From Siphonodentalium dalli (lineage: Eukaryota > Mollusca > Scaphopoda > Gadilida > Siphonodentaliidae), in the NCBI GenBank assembly GCA_032622095.1, contig CP136062.1:310001-374000 (forward strand): a stretch of 64,000 nucleotides of DNA. Direction: 5' to 3'. The notes beneath the pieces are model-generated. The model was not told the DNA's origin and ran no database searches. It saw nothing but the letters and a program-made list of their open reading frames with translations. This document shows positions 1 through 13,307 of the stretch, piece after piece; position 1 is the stretch's first letter; the number at the start of each line of letters is the position of its first letter. The position numbers were made by a program, and so were the translations under genes.

Positions 1-3000
1 TCTGTGTCATGGGTTCATAACCAAGTTGATCAATGAAAACATGGGCTGAGATGAGTTCCGTGTCATGGGTTCATAACCAAGTTGATCAATGAAGACATGG
101 GCTGAGATGAGTTCTGTGTCATGGGTTCATAACCAAGTTGATCAATGAAAACATGGGCTGAGATGAGTTCTGTGTCATGGGTTCATAACCAAGTTGATCA
201 ATGAAAACATGGGCTGAGATGAGTTCTGTGTCATGGGTTCATAACCAAGTTGATCAATGAAAACATGGGCTGAGATGAGTTCTGTGTCATGGGTTCATAA
301 CCAAGTTGATCAATGAAAACATGGGCTGAGATGAGTTCTGTGTCATGGGTTCATAACCAAGTTGATCAATGAAAACATGGGCTGAGATGAGTTCTGTGTC
401 ATGGGTTCATAACCAAGTTGATCAATGAAAACATGGGCTGAGATGAGTTCTGTGTCATGGGTTCATAACCAAGTTGATAAATGAAGACATGGGCTGAGAT
501 GAGTTCTGTGTCATGGGTTCATAACCAAGTTGATCAATGAAAACATGGGCTGAGATGAGTTCTGTGTCATGGGTTCATAACCAAGTTGATCAATGAAAAC
601 ATGGGCTGAGATGAGTTCTGTGTCATGGGTTCATAACCAAGTTGATCAATGAAAACATGGGCTGAGATGAGTTCTGTGTCATGGGTTCATAACCAAGTTG
701 ATCAATGAAAACATGGGCTGAGATGAGTTCTGTGTCATGGGTTCATAACCAAGTTGATCAATGAAGACATGGGCTGAGATGAGTTCTGTGTCATGGGTTC
801 ATAACCAAGTTGATCAATGAAGACATGGGCTGAGATGAGTTCTGTGTCATGGGTTCATAACCAAGTTGATCAATGAAAACATGGGCTGAGATGAGTTCTG
901 TGTCATGGGTTCATAACCAAGTTGATCAATGAAAACATGGGCTGAGATGAGTTCTGTGTCATGGGTTCATAACCAAGTTGATCAATGAAAACATGGGCTG
1001 AGATGAGTTCCGTGTCATGGGTTCATAACCAAGTTGATCAATGAAGACATGGGCTGAGATGAGTTCTGTGTCATGGGTTCATAACCAAGTTGATCAATGA
1101 AAACATGGGCTGAGATGAGTTCTGTGTCATGGGTTCATAACCAAGTTGATCAATGAAAACATGGGCTGAGATGAGTTCTGTGTCATGGGTTCATAACCAA
1201 GTTGATCAATGAAAACATGGGCTGAGATGAGTTCTGTGTCATGGGTTCATAACCAAGTTGATCAATGAAAACATGACCTGAGATGAGTTCTGTGTCATGG
1301 GTTCATAACCAAGTTGATCAATGAAAACATGGGCTGAGATGAGTTCTGTGTCATGGGTTCATAACCAAGTTGATCAATGAAGACATGGGCTGAGATGAGT
1401 TCTGTGTCATGGGTTCATAACCAAGTTGATCAATGAAGACATGGGCTGAGATGAGTTCTGTGTCATGGGTTCATAACCAAGTTGATCAATGAAAACATGG
1501 GCTGAGATGAGTTCTGTGTCATGGGTTCATAACCAAGTTGATCAATGAAAACATGGGCTGAGATGAGTTCTGTGTCATGGGTTCATAACCAAGTTGATCA
1601 ATGAAAACATGGGCTGAGATGAGTTCCGTGTCATGGGTTCATAACCAAGTTGATCAATGAAGACATGGGCTGAGATGAGTTCTGTGTCATGGGTTCATAA
1701 CCAAGTTGATCAATGAAAACATGGGCTGAGATGAGTTCTGTGTCATGGGTTCATAACCAAGTTGATCAATGAAAACATGGGCTGAGATGAGTTCTGTGTC
1801 ATGGGTTCATAACCAAGTTGATCAATGAAAACATGGGCTGAGATGAGTTCTGTGTCATGGGTTCATAACCAAGTTGATCAATGAAAACATGGGCTGAGAT
1901 GAGTTCTGTGTCATGGGTTCATAACCAAGTTGATCAATGAAAACATGGGCTGAGATGAGTTCTGTGTCATGGGTTCATAACCAAGTTGATCAATGAAAAC
2001 ATGGGCTGAGATGAGTTCTGTGTCATGGGTTCATAACCAAGTTGATCAATGAAGACATGGGCTGAGATGAGTTCTGTGTCATGGGTTCATAACCAAGTTG
2101 ATCAATGAAAACATGGGCTGAGATGAGTTCTGTGTCATGGGTTCATAACCAAGTTGATCAATGAAAACATGGGCTGAGATGAGTTCTGTGTCATGGGTTC
2201 ATAACCAAGTTGATCAATGAAAACATGGGCTGAGATGAGTTCTGTGTCATGGGTTCATAACCAAGTTGATCAATGAAACCATGGGCTGAGATGAGTTCTG
2301 TGTCATGGGTTCATAACCAAGTTGATCAATGAAGACATGGGCTGAGATGAGTTCTGTGTCATGGGTTCATAACCAAGTTGATCAATGAAGACATGGGCTG
2401 AGATGAGTTCTGTGTCATGGGTTCATAACCAAGTTGATCAATGAAAACATGGGCTGAGATGAGTTCTGTGTCATGGGTTCATAACCAAGTTGATCAATGA
2501 AAACATGGGCTGAGATGAGTTCTGTGTCATGGGTTCATAACCAAGTTGATCAATGAAAACATGGGCTGAGATGAGTTCCGTGTCATGGGTTCATAACCAA
2601 GTTGATCAATGAAGACATGGGCTGAGATGAGTTCTGTGTCATGGGTTCATAACCAAGTTGATCAATGAAAACATGGGCTGAGATGAGTTCTGTGTCATGG
2701 GTTCATAACCAAGTTGATCAATGAAAACATGGGCTGAGATGAGTTCTGTGTCATGGGTTCATAACCAAGTTGATCAATGAAAACATGGGCTGAGATGAGT
2801 TCTGTGTCATGGGTTCATAACCAAGTTGATCAATGAAAACATGGGCTGAGATGAGTTCTGTGTCATGGGTTCATAACCAAGTTGATCAATGAAAACATGG
2901 GCTGAGATGAGTTCTGTGTCATGGGTTCATAACCAAGTTGATCAATGAAAACATGGGCTGAGATGAGTTCTGTGTCATGGGTTCATAACCAAGTTGATCA

Positions 3001-6000
3001 ATGAAAACATGGGCTGAGATGAGTTCTGTGTCATGGGTTCATAACCAAGTTGATCAATGAAGACATGGGCTGAGATGAGTTCTGTGTCATGGGTTCATAA
3101 CCAAGTTGATCAATGAAAACATGGGCTGAGATGAGTTCTGTGTCATGGGTTCATAACCAAGTTGATCAATGAAGACATGGGCTGAGATGAGTTCTGTGTC
3201 ATGGGTTCATAACCAAGTTGATCAATGAAAACGTGGGCTGAGATGAGTTCTGTGTCATGGGTTCATAACCAAGTTGATCAATGAAGACATGGGCTGAGAT
3301 GAGTTCTGTGTCATGGGTTCATAACCAAGTTGATCAATGAAAACATGGGCTGAGATGAGTTCTGTGTCATGGGTTCATAACCAAGTTGATCAATGAAGAC
3401 ATGGGCTGAGATGAGTTCTGTGCCATGGGTTCATAACCAAGTTGATCAATGAAAACATGGGCTGAGATGAGTTCTGTGTCATGGGTTCATAACCAAGTTG
3501 ATCAATGAAAACATGGGCTGAGATGAGTTCTGTGCCATGGGTTCATAACCAAGTTGATCAATGAAAACATGGGCTGAGATGAGTTCTGTGTCATGGGTTC
3601 ATAACCAAGTTGATCAATGAAAACATGGGCTGAGATGAGTTCTGTGTCATGGGTTCATAACCAAGTTGATCAATGAAAACATGGGCTGAGATGAGTTCTG
3701 TGTCATGGGTTCATAACCAAGTTGATCAATGAAAATATGGGCTGAGATGAGTTCTGTGTCATGGGTTCATAACCAAGTTGATCAATGAAAACATGGGCTG
3801 AGATGAGTTCTGTGTCATGGGTTCATAACCAAGTTGATCAATGAAGACATGGGCTGAGATGAGTTCTGTGTCATGGGTTCATAACCAAGTTGATCAATGA
3901 AGACATGGGCTGAGATGAGTTCTGTGTCATGGGTTCATAACCAAGTTGATCAATGAAAACATGGGCTGAGATGAGTTCTGTGTCATGGGTTCATAACCAA
4001 GTTGATCAATGAAAACATGGGTTGAGATGAGTTCTGTGTCATGGGTTCATAACCAAGTTGATCAATGAAAACATGGGCTGAGATGAGTTCTGTGTCATGG
4101 GTTCATAACCAAGTTGATCAATGAAAACATGGGCTGAGATGAGTTCCGTGTCATGGGTTCATAACCAAGTTGATCAATGAAGACAAGGGCTGAGATGAGT
4201 TCTGTGTCATGGGTTCATAACCAAGTTGATCAATGAAAACATGGGCTGAGATGAGTTCTGTGTCATGGGTTCATAACCAAGTTGATCAATGAAGACATGG
4301 GCTGAGATGAGTTCTGTGTCATGGGTTCATAACCAAGTTGATCAATGAAAACATGGGCTGAGATGAGTTCTGTGTCATGGGTTCATAACCAAGTTGATCA
4401 ATGAAAACATGGGCTGAGATGAGTTCTGTGTCATGGGTTCATAACCAAGTTGATCAATGAAAACATGGGCTGAGATGAGTTCCGTATCATGGGTTCATAA
4501 CCAAGTTGATCAATGAAAACATGGGCTGAGATGAGTTCTGTGTCATGGGTTCATAACCAAGTTGATCAATGAAAACATGGGCTGAGATGAGTTCTGTGTC
4601 ATGGGTTCATAACCAAGTTGATCAATGAAAACATGGGCTGAGATGAGTTCTGTGTCATGGGTTCATAACCAAGTTGATCAATGAAAACATGGGCTGAGAT
4701 GAGTTCTGTGTCATGGGTTCATAACCAAGTTGATCAATGAAAACATGGGCTGAGATGAGTTCTGTGTCATGGGTTCATAACCAAGTTGATCAATGAAAAC
4801 ATGGGCTGAGATGAGTTCTGTGTCATGGGTTCATAACCAAGTTGATCAATGAAAACATGGGCTGAGATGAGTTCTGTGTCATGGGTTCATAACCAAGTTG
4901 ATCAATGAAAACATGGGCTGAGATGAGTTCTGTGTCATGGGTTCATAACCAAGTTGATCAATGAAAACATGGGCTGAGATGAGTTCTGTGTCATGGGTTC
5001 ATAACCAAGTTGATCAATGAAGACATGGGCTGAGATGAGTTCTGTGTCATGGGTTCATAACCAAGTTGATCAATGAAAACATGGGCTGAGATGAGTTCTG
5101 TGTCATGGGTTCATAACCAAGTTGATCAATGAAGACATGGGCTGAGATGAGTTCTGTGTCATGGGTTCATAACCAAGTTGATCAATGAAAACGTGGGCTG
5201 AGATGAGTTCTGTGTCATGGGTTCATAACCAAGTTGATCAATGAAGACATGGGCTGAGATGAGTTCTGTGTCATGGGTTCATAACCAAGTTGATCAATGA
5301 AAACATGGGCTGAGATGAGTTCTGTGTCATGGGTTCATAACCAAGTTGATCAATGAAGACATGGGCTGAGATGAGTTCTGTGCCATGGGTTCATAACCAA
5401 GTTGATCAATGAAAACATGGGCTGAGATGAGTTCTGTGTCATGGGTTCATAACCAAGTTGATCAATGAAGACATGGGCTGAGATGAGTTCTGTGTCATGG
5501 GTTCATAACCAAGTTGATCAATGAAGACATGGGCTGAGATGAGTTCTGTGTCATGGGTTCATAACCAAGTTGATCAATGAAAACATGGGCTGAGATGAGT
5601 TCTGTGTCATGGGTTCATAACCAAGTTGATCAATGAAAACATGGGTTGAGATGAGTTCTGTGTCATGGGTTCATAACCAAGTTGATCAATGAAAACATGG
5701 GCTGAGATGAGTTCTGTGTCATGGGTTCATAACCAAGTTGATCAATGAAAACATGGGCTGAGATGAGTTCCGTGTCATGGGTTCATAACCAAGTTGATCA
5801 ATGAAGACAAGGGCTGAGATGAGTTCTGTGTCATGGGTTCATAACCAAGTTGATCAATGAAAACATGGGCTGAGATGAGTTCTGTGTCATGGGTTCATAA
5901 CCAAGTTGATCAATGAAGACATGGGCTGAGATGAGTTCTGTGTCATGGGTTCATAACCAAGTTGATCAATGAAAACATGGGCTGAGATGAGTTCTGTGTC

Positions 6001-9000
6001 ATGGGTTCATAACCAAGTTGATCAATGAAAACATGGGCTGAGATGAGTTCTGTGTCATGGGTTCATAACCAAGTTGATCAATGAAAACATGGGCTGAGAT
6101 GAGTTCTGTATCATGGGTTCATAACCAAGTTGATCAATGAAAACATGGGCTGAGATGAGTTCTGTGTCATGGGTTCATAACCAAGTTGATCAATGAAAAC
6201 ATGGGCTGAGATGAGTTCTGTGTCATGGGTTCATAACCAAGTTGATCAATGAAAACATGGGCTGAGATGAGTTCTGTGTCATGGGTTCATAACCAAGTTG
6301 ATCAATGAAAACATGGGCTGAGATGAGTTCTGTGTCATGGGTTCATAACCAAGTTGATCAATGAAAACATGGGCTGAGATGAGTTCTGTGTCATGGGTTC
6401 ATAACCAAGTTGATCAATGAAAACATGGGCTGAGATGAGTTCTGTGTCATGGGTTCATAACCAAGTTGATCAATGAAAACATGGGCTGAGATGAGTTCTG
6501 TGTCATGGGTTCATAACCAAGTTGATCAATGAAAACATGGGCTGAGATGAGTTCTGTGTCATGGGTTCATAACCAAGTTGATCAATGAAAACATGGGCTG
6601 AGATGAGTTCTGTGTCATGGGTTCATAACCAAGTTGATCAATGAAAACATGGGCTGAGATGAGTTCTGTGTCATGGGTTCATAACCAAGTTGATCAATGA
6701 AAACATGGGCTGAGATGAGTTCTGTGTCATGGGTTCATAACCAAGTTGATCAATGAAGACATGGGCTGAGATGAGTTCTGTGTCATGGGTTCATAACCAA
6801 GTTGATCAATGAAAACATGGGCTGAGATGAGTTCTGTGTCATGAGTTCATAACCAAGTTGATCAATGAAGACATGGGCTGAGATGAGTTCTGTGTCATGG
6901 GTTCATAACCAAGTTGATCAATGAAAACGTGGGCTGAGATGAGTTCTGTGTCATGGGTTCATAACCAAGTTGATCAATGAAGACATGGGCTGAGATGAGT
7001 TCTGTGTCATGGGTTCATAACCAAGTTGATCAATGAAAACATGGGCTGAGATGAGTTCTGTGTCATGGGTTCATAACCAAGTTGATCAATGAAGACATGG
7101 GCTGAGATGAGTTCTGTGCCATGGGTTCATAACCAAGTTGATCAATGAAAACATGGGCTGAGATGAGTTCTGTGTCATGGGTTCATAACCAAGTTGATCA
7201 ATGAAAACATGGGCTGAGATGAGTTCTGTGCCATGGGTTCATAACCAAGTTGATCAATGAAAACATGGGCTGAGATGAGTTCTGTGTCATGGGTTCATAA
7301 CCAAGTTGATCAATGAAAACATGGGCTGAGATGAGTTCTGTGTCATGGGTTCATAACCAAGTTGATCAATGAAAACATGGGCTGAGATGAGTTCTGTGTC
7401 ATGGGTTCATAACCAAGTTGATCAATGAAAACATGGGCTGAGATGAGTTCTGTGTCATGGGTTCATAACTAAGTTGATCAATGAAGACATGGGCTGAGAT
7501 GATTTCTGTGTCATGGGTTCATAACCAAGTTGATCAATGAAAACATGGGGTGAGATGGGTTCTGTGTCATGGGTTCATAACCAAGTTGATCAATGAAAAC
7601 ATGGGCTGAGATGGGTTCTGTGTCATGGGTTCTTAACCAAGTTGATCAATGAAAACATGGGCTGAGATGAGTTCTGTGTCATGGGTTCATAACCAAGTTG
7701 ATCAATGAAAACATGGGCTGAGATGAGTTCTGTGTCATGGGTTCATAACCAAGTTGATCAATGAAAACATGGGCTGAGATGAGTTCTGTGTCATGGGTTC
7801 ATAACCAAGTTGATCAATGAAAACATGGGCTGAGATGAGTTCTGTGTCATGGGTTCATAACTAAGTTGATCAATGAAGACATGGGCTGAGATGATTTCTG
7901 TGTCATGGGTTCATAACCAAGTTGATCAATGAAAACATGGGGTGAGATGGGTTCTGTGTCATGGGTTCATAACCAAGTTGATCAATGAAAACATGGGCTG
8001 AGATGGGTTCTGTGTCATGGGTTCTTAACCAAGTTGATCAATGAAAACATGGGCTGAGATGAGTTCTGTGTCATGGGTTCATAACCAAGTTGATCAATGA
8101 AAACATGGGCTGAGATGAGTTCTGTGTCATGGGTTCATAACCAAGTTGATCAATGAAAACATGGGCTGAGATGAGTTCTGTGTCATGGGTTCATAACCAA
8201 GTTGATCAATGAAAACATGGGCTCAGATGAGTTCTGTGTCATGGGTTCATAACCAAGTTGATCAATGAAAATATGGGCTGAGATGAGTTCTGTGTCATGG
8301 GATCATAACCAAGTTGATCAATGAAAACATGGGCTGAGATGAGTTCTGTGTCATGGGTTCATAACCAAGTTGATCAATGAAAACATGGGCTGAGATGAGT
8401 TCTGTGTCATGGGTTCATAACCAAGTTGATCAATGAAAACATGGGCTGAGATGAGTTCTGTGTCATGGGTTCATAACCAAGTTGATCAATGAAAACATGG
8501 GCTGAGATGAGTTCTGTGTCATGGGTTCATAACCAAGTTGATCAATGAAAACATGGGCTGAGATGAGTTCTGTGTCATGGGTTCATAACCAAGTTGATCA
8601 ATGAAAACATGGGCTGAGATGAGTTCTGTGTCATGGGTTCATAACCAAGTTGATCAATGAAAACATGGGCTGAGATGAGTTCTGTGTCATGGGTTCATAA
8701 CCAAGTTGATCAATGAAGACATGGGCTGAGATGAGTTCTGTGTCATGGGTTCATAACCAAGTTGATCAATGAAGACATGGGCTGAGATGAGTTCTGTGTC
8801 ATGGGTTCATAACCAAGTTGATCAATGAAGACATGGGCTGAGATTAGTTCTGTGTCATGGGTTCATAACCAAGTTAATCAATGAAGACATGGGCTGAGAT
8901 GAGTTCTGTGTCATGGGTTCATAACCAAGTTGATCAATGAAGACATGGGCTGAGATGATTTCTGTGTCATGGGTTCATAACCAAGTTGATCAATGAAGAC

Positions 9001-9829
9001 ATGGGCTGAGATGATTTCTGTGTCATGGGTTCATAACCAAGTTGATCAATGAAGACATGGGCTGAGATGAGTTCTGTGTCATGGGTTCATAACCAAGTTG
9101 ATCAATGAAGACATGGGCTGAGATGAGTTCTGTGTCATGGGTTCATAACCAAGTTGATCAATGAAGACATGGGCTGAGATGAGTTCTGTGTCATGGGTTC
9201 ATAACCAAGTTGATCAATGAAGACATGGGCTGAGATGAGTTCTGTGTCATGGGTTCATAACCAAGTTGATCAATGAAGACATGGGCTGAGATGAGTTCTG
9301 TGTCATGGGTTCATAACCAAGTTGATCAATGAAGACATGGGCTGAGATGAGTTCTGTGTCATGGGTTCATAACCAAGTTGATCAATGAAGACATGGGCTG
9401 AGATGAGTTCTGTGTCATGGGTTCATAACCAAGTTGATCAATGAAGACATGGGCTGAGATGAGTTCTGTGTCATGGGTTCATAACCAAGTTGATCAATGA
9501 AGACATGGGCTGAGATGAGTTCTGTGTCATGGGTTCATAACCAAGTTGATCAATGAAGACATGGGCTGAGATGAGTTCTGTGTCATGGGTTCATAACCAA
9601 GTTGATCAACGAAAACATGGGCTGAGATGAGTTCTGTGTCATGGGTTCATAACCAAGTTGATCAATGAAGACATGGGCTGAGATGAGTTCTGTGTCATGG
9701 GTTCATAACCAAGTTGATCAATGAAGACATGGGCTGAGATGAGTTCTGTGTCATGGGTTCATAACCAAGTTGATCAATGAAAACATGGGCTGAGATGAGT
9801 TCTGTGTCATGGGTTCATAACCAAGTTGA
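1..9829. repeat. 56-bp satellite array, about 175 copies
   Basis: A head-to-tail array with a 56-bp period runs from the window edge to about 9829. Each unit holds the core GGGTTCATAACCAAGTTGAT. Copies differ mostly at two sites: GAAAAC versus GAAGAC, and TTCTGTG versus TTCCGTG. Rarer variants recur at multiples of 56: an ACGTGGG variant near 3231, 5191 and 6927 (35 and 31 units apart), a GACAAGGG variant near 4182 and 5806 (29 units), and an AACTAAG variant at 7469 and 7861 (7 units). This shows block duplication (higher-order repeats). From about 8700 to the right end nearly every unit is the GAAGAC type. The left end is outside the window, so the true size is larger. The unit length is not a multiple of three and no long frame stays open, so coding use is not supported. 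Confidence 0.98.
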
Positions 9830-10351
9830 AGCTGATCACCATATCTATTAGCACTGTGGCCTAATTCCATTTGATTGCTCCCTGCTTGAGTGGACCACAC
9901 TGCATATCAACATTTGTTTTTATTGGGCTAGAATAGTTGTGACTGCTTTGTTTTTCATTATAATATATGAGGTATGATGTTTTATTATATGTTCCCCATT
10001 AAATAGTGGGAAATTGCCGTGGCGTAGAGCGTTATATCCATCGCCTGGACCGACTCGATGGATAACACTGACCGACTCGATGGATAACACAATAGTATTA
10101 CTTATTCGTAGATTACTTCCGATTTATAGCGCGAATCACATTAAGTTTCAAAGCGTATCAATAACAGCCGGACTATTTTTTTAATTATTGATTTTTACGG
10201 TAGTGAAAGAGTTTTTCCCCCTGGATTGTTCTTCTGTGCTAATTAATACTATACGTAATAGTAAATTTAAATTGAAGGTACTTTAGGTATTCATGCAAAC
10301 AATCTCCGTCTGCTTCACAATAAATAGAAAATTTTCACAATTTACGAAGAT
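9830..10351. other. Unique flank between satellite and Crypton gene
   Basis: AT-rich unique sequence. A 22-bp unit beginning GACCGACTCGATGGATAACA is duplicated in tandem at 10048-10090. No gene is visible. The stretch just before the ATG at 10352 is A/T-rich with a TAAATAG motif near 10321, which could be core-promoter-like but is not diagnostic. The left end of the Crypton element probably lies here. Cryptons lack terminal inverted repeats, so the boundary cannot be placed by eye. Confidence 0.5.
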
Positions 10352-12097
10352 ATGGACTCTACATTTGATAATTTGCAATTAGATCAAGAACTTGAAGAAG
10401 TAACTTGGGATAAAGTTTTAGCAAATTTAGAAGAATGGAATAGTGAATTTGAAGATACTACTGGTACTGGTAGTAGTAGTAGTACTGCCAATTTGCATGC
10501 AGATATCCATCCTCCATTGACATTTTGCAGTGACATTCCAACTCCAAGCACTTATGCTACTGCCATTGCTACAGTCAGCACCACAGAAACTAGTTCGGAA
10601 CCCTCTGTTCGTAGGAACTGTGGTCGATTTAAGCACCTCTCTGATGATGATGTTAACCAATTTAATTCTGAGCAGTGCAATAAAAACACCAAGAGGAAGA
10701 CTGACTACGACACGAGACTTTTATGTGAGTTTCTCCTCACCATGAATGAACAGCGTCAGCCAGAGTTCATACCACCTGACAAACTGTGCGGATATATTTC
10801 CAATTTTCTGCTGTCCGTGAGAAAGAAAGATGGGTCGGAATATGAGCCAACCTCGCTGCGAGCGTTTATGTCATCACTTGACAGGCATTTACGCTTGAAT
10901 TCGTATCCGATTTCAATAATCGATGACCACCAGTTTGCTAAATGCAGAGAAACACTCAAAAGTAAGCAAAAACAGCTGAAGGCGATGGGCAAAGGTAACA
11001 AAGTGAATGCAGCTGACCCTATTTCTTCAGAAGATTTGGATAAGCTGTATGAAGCTCAAGTTCTCGGACCATTTACACCGAAATCACTAATGAACTCAAT
11101 GTGGATGATATGTTCATTGCACTTTGGAATGAGGACTGGCATTGAACCACACTCACTCAGATTGGGCGATGTTGAACTTCGCGAGGATGGCAATGGTGAG
11201 GAATATATCGTTTATTCTCAAGAGAGGCAAACTAAAACTAGAACAGGTGAGAATCCACGTGACATTAGAAAAACAAAGCCCAGGGCCTACTCTATTGCTG
11301 ATCCAATGAAGGACCCTGTCGCTCTTTATAAGTTGTTTGCTGATAAGAGACCGGGGGAAACCAAAGATACTGACAGTCCTTTTTTCTTGGCTCTGAATCA
11401 CCAAGGGTGGAGTAAGGGGAAACCATGGTATAAAAGAAATGCGTTGGGCCTAAATTACATATATGCCATCATGAAAAACATGCTCGACGATGCAAATCTG
11501 ACAACAGATAAACGTTTGACACCATACAGCGTTCGTAAACATCTTGTGCAAACGCTGAACGACAAAGGTGTTCCAGCTCATCAAATCATTCAGATTTCCG
11601 GACACCGTAACGTCAACAGTTTGCTGAACTACTCGAAAATAAATCCCGTACAAAGTAAACAGATATCATCACTATTATCACATTCAGCTTCCACCGACAG
11701 CATGGGCAGGAATGAAACTGTACATGTATATGACATTTCTGAAACGGAGCAAGTAGATAGGTCTACAGTGATAGATATTCCAGCCAATCCAGGCCAAAAT
11801 TCTACGCCAGTGAGTGTGCCTGATGATAATCGGAGCCCTACAGTCATTGATATTCCGCATACAATTTCTACGCCAGTGTCAGTGAATGTGCCTAAACGGA
11901 GTTCTATCGACAGTGGTTCATCGGGTATGTTATTGTCAATTTTCGCTGGGAACACTTTTCATGCACCCATCAATGTGTACTTACAGAGTTCACAGAACCA
12001 GAAAGTCATGATGAATGAAATGAAACTGAACACTAGTCCTGTTTCGGCCAAGCAGTATAAGCGAATTCGAAGGATTTATGACTCAGACAGTGATTGA
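10352..12097 (+). CDS. Crypton-type tyrosine recombinase, intronless
   Basis: A 581-residue uninterrupted protein. Residues 1-115 are acidic and Ser/Thr-rich and look disordered. Residues about 120-215 form a helical, basic region like the core-binding domain of tyrosine recombinases. Residues about 225-440 carry the catalytic fold: first arginine in FGMRTG (R261), then PYSVRKHL (R395), then ISGHRN (H418) and the nucleophile in LNYSK (Y427). The position usually filled by histidine in the HxxR box is tyrosine (Y392) here. The C-terminal piece MLLSIFAGNTFHAPINVYL resembles the tail often seen in Crypton and Crypton-derived proteins. The family moves circular DNA through site-specific recombination and leaves no terminal inverted repeats. 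The frame is open from the first ATG, codon use is ordinary, and no intron is needed, so it may be a recent or domesticated copy. A domesticated host gene is the main alternative. Confidence 0.85.
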   Translation: MDSTFDNLQLDQELEEVTWDKVLANLEEWNSEFEDTTGTGSSSSTANLHADIHPPLTFCSDIPTPSTYATAIATVSTTETSSEPSVRRNCGRFKHLSDDDVNQFNSEQCNKNTKRKTDYDTRLLCEFLLTMNEQRQPEFIPPDKLCGYISNFLLSVRKKDGSEYEPTSLRAFMSSLDRHLRLNSYPISIIDDHQFAKCRETLKSKQKQLKAMGKGNKVNAADPISSEDLDKLYEAQVLGPFTPKSLMNSMWMICSLHFGMRTGIEPHSLRLGDVELREDGNGEEYIVYSQERQTKTRTGENPRDIRKTKPRAYSIADPMKDPVALYKLFADKRPGETKDTDSPFFLALNHQGWSKGKPWYKRNALGLNYIYAIMKNMLDDANLTTDKRLTPYSVRKHLVQTLNDKGVPAHQIIQISGHRNVNSLLNYSKINPVQSKQISSLLSHSASTDSMGRNETVHVYDISETEQVDRSTVIDIPANPGQNSTPVSVPDDNRSPTVIDIPHTISTPVSVNVPKRSSIDSGSSGMLLSIFAGNTFHAPINVYLQSSQNQKVMMNEMKLNTSPVSAKQYKRIRRIYDSDSD

Positions 12098-12833
12098 ATT
12101 GATTTGTTTTAAAATGTTGTATTTAATCGATAACAAATAATTTAATACACAAAGCTACTCGCGAGCAAAGTTCTAAAATATTTGATAGAATCATGGAAGA
12201 AGATAACGATTTGAAAACTTCCGACTTTCGTGAACTTTAATTTCAATAATTTTAGTTATTTGACTGTTTAATGTTACTAGTTTGAATTAGTTTAGCTGGC
12301 CTATCATTCGCCATATGCGTATTGTATGATAACAGTCAACCAACCTATTTACTTGTTACACATTTCGTCAAAATCCAACACGATTTCTCCAACTCGAAAA
12401 AGTTTAATTCTTAAAACGGAAGTGATTTGTTAGCGATAAAAACACAACATTTGGCCGATCGATAGCTTGTGAGCCATGTGCTTTCTCGCTAAATAAAGAC
12501 TTAAAATGTTCATAAACTGTTATTTAATTGTTATAATGTTAACTTAACTTGTTTTATTATATTTTCTTATCATTAAATTATGTATACATTAATTTTCTCA
12601 CATCATTTCAGAATAAAACAATGGGGACTATTTTTTATGGCGGATATGCTCGATATTTGTCATTCAGTGGTGAACAAATCAATTGATGGAATGTAAAAAA
12701 AATGGAAATGTCGAAGCTTTGTAACAGTTTGAAGTGAACTGTGGGACAAACTAGCAGTTTTGGGGCCGTTTATAACGTAGCGCATATAATAAAAAGAAAA
12801 CCTACGAGTTTTGGTTGAATACCCGAATTATCT
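12098..12833. other. AT-rich region downstream of the Crypton gene
   Basis: No coding potential is seen. An AATAAA hexamer at 12492-12497 is a possible polyadenylation signal for the Crypton transcript, about 395 bp after the stop. The right boundary of the element is not visible. Confidence 0.4.
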
Positions 12834-12920
12834 CATTCGTGGGTGCAAGGAAGTACAGAATTTCCACTCGCGGCTTGCAGCCGCTCGTGGAAATTCTGTA
12901 CTTCCTTGCACCCACGAATG
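12834..12920. repeat. 87-bp long hairpin (inverted repeat)
   Basis: Arms of about 34 bp, left starting CATTCGTGGGTGCAAGG and right ending in its exact complement, flank a short GC-rich loop that is itself partly palindromic. Part of the right arm (TACTTCCTTGCACCCAC) is repeated immediately after it. Probably a small foldback element or the remains of one. Confidence 0.85.
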
Positions 12921-12972
12921 TACTTCCTTGCACCCACTTATAGCCTCCTCTCATAGCGCCAAGACAACAAGC

Positions 12973-13240
12973 TATTACCCTGCAGGGAGCCCCACACATA
13001 TATAGAAGCATATAGAAGAGTGTCGTCTGCTCATGTTTGTCTGGGGCTCTGTATGGGTGAAATTATACAATTGTTAAAGAATACAAGAACAAATTATTAA
13101 AATTGTAAAAAATTGTTAGGCCAATGCATTCTCTTATATGTGCGAGGCGACCTATGGTCGACTCGCATATATAAGAGAATGCATTGGCACAGGGTAAAAA
13201 AAATTCCCGACTTACGACTGGATTTGATATGGCGGGTCAC
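12973..13240. mobile_element. Half copy of the GTCAC-ended MITE
   Basis: This is one half of the MITE seen complete at 20761-21200, in the opposite orientation to the copy at 23700. It runs from the internal CCCTGCAGGGAGCCCC through an AT-rich stretch to a 67-bp palindrome at 13121-13187, then the outer sequence CCCGACTTACGACTGGATTT ending GGCGGGTCAC at 13240. The other half is missing. Confidence 0.75.
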
Positions 13241-13307
13241 ATTTGGGGATTGGAGTGTTGTGTGAAAATATTAATTACCAGCTGGAACAGGCTCCCTTCC
13301 GGCGCCT

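Noticed and set aside
1-9829. CRISPR array, because of the regular short repeats
   Set aside because: There are no unique spacers between units; the full 56 bp repeats. The context is eukaryotic.
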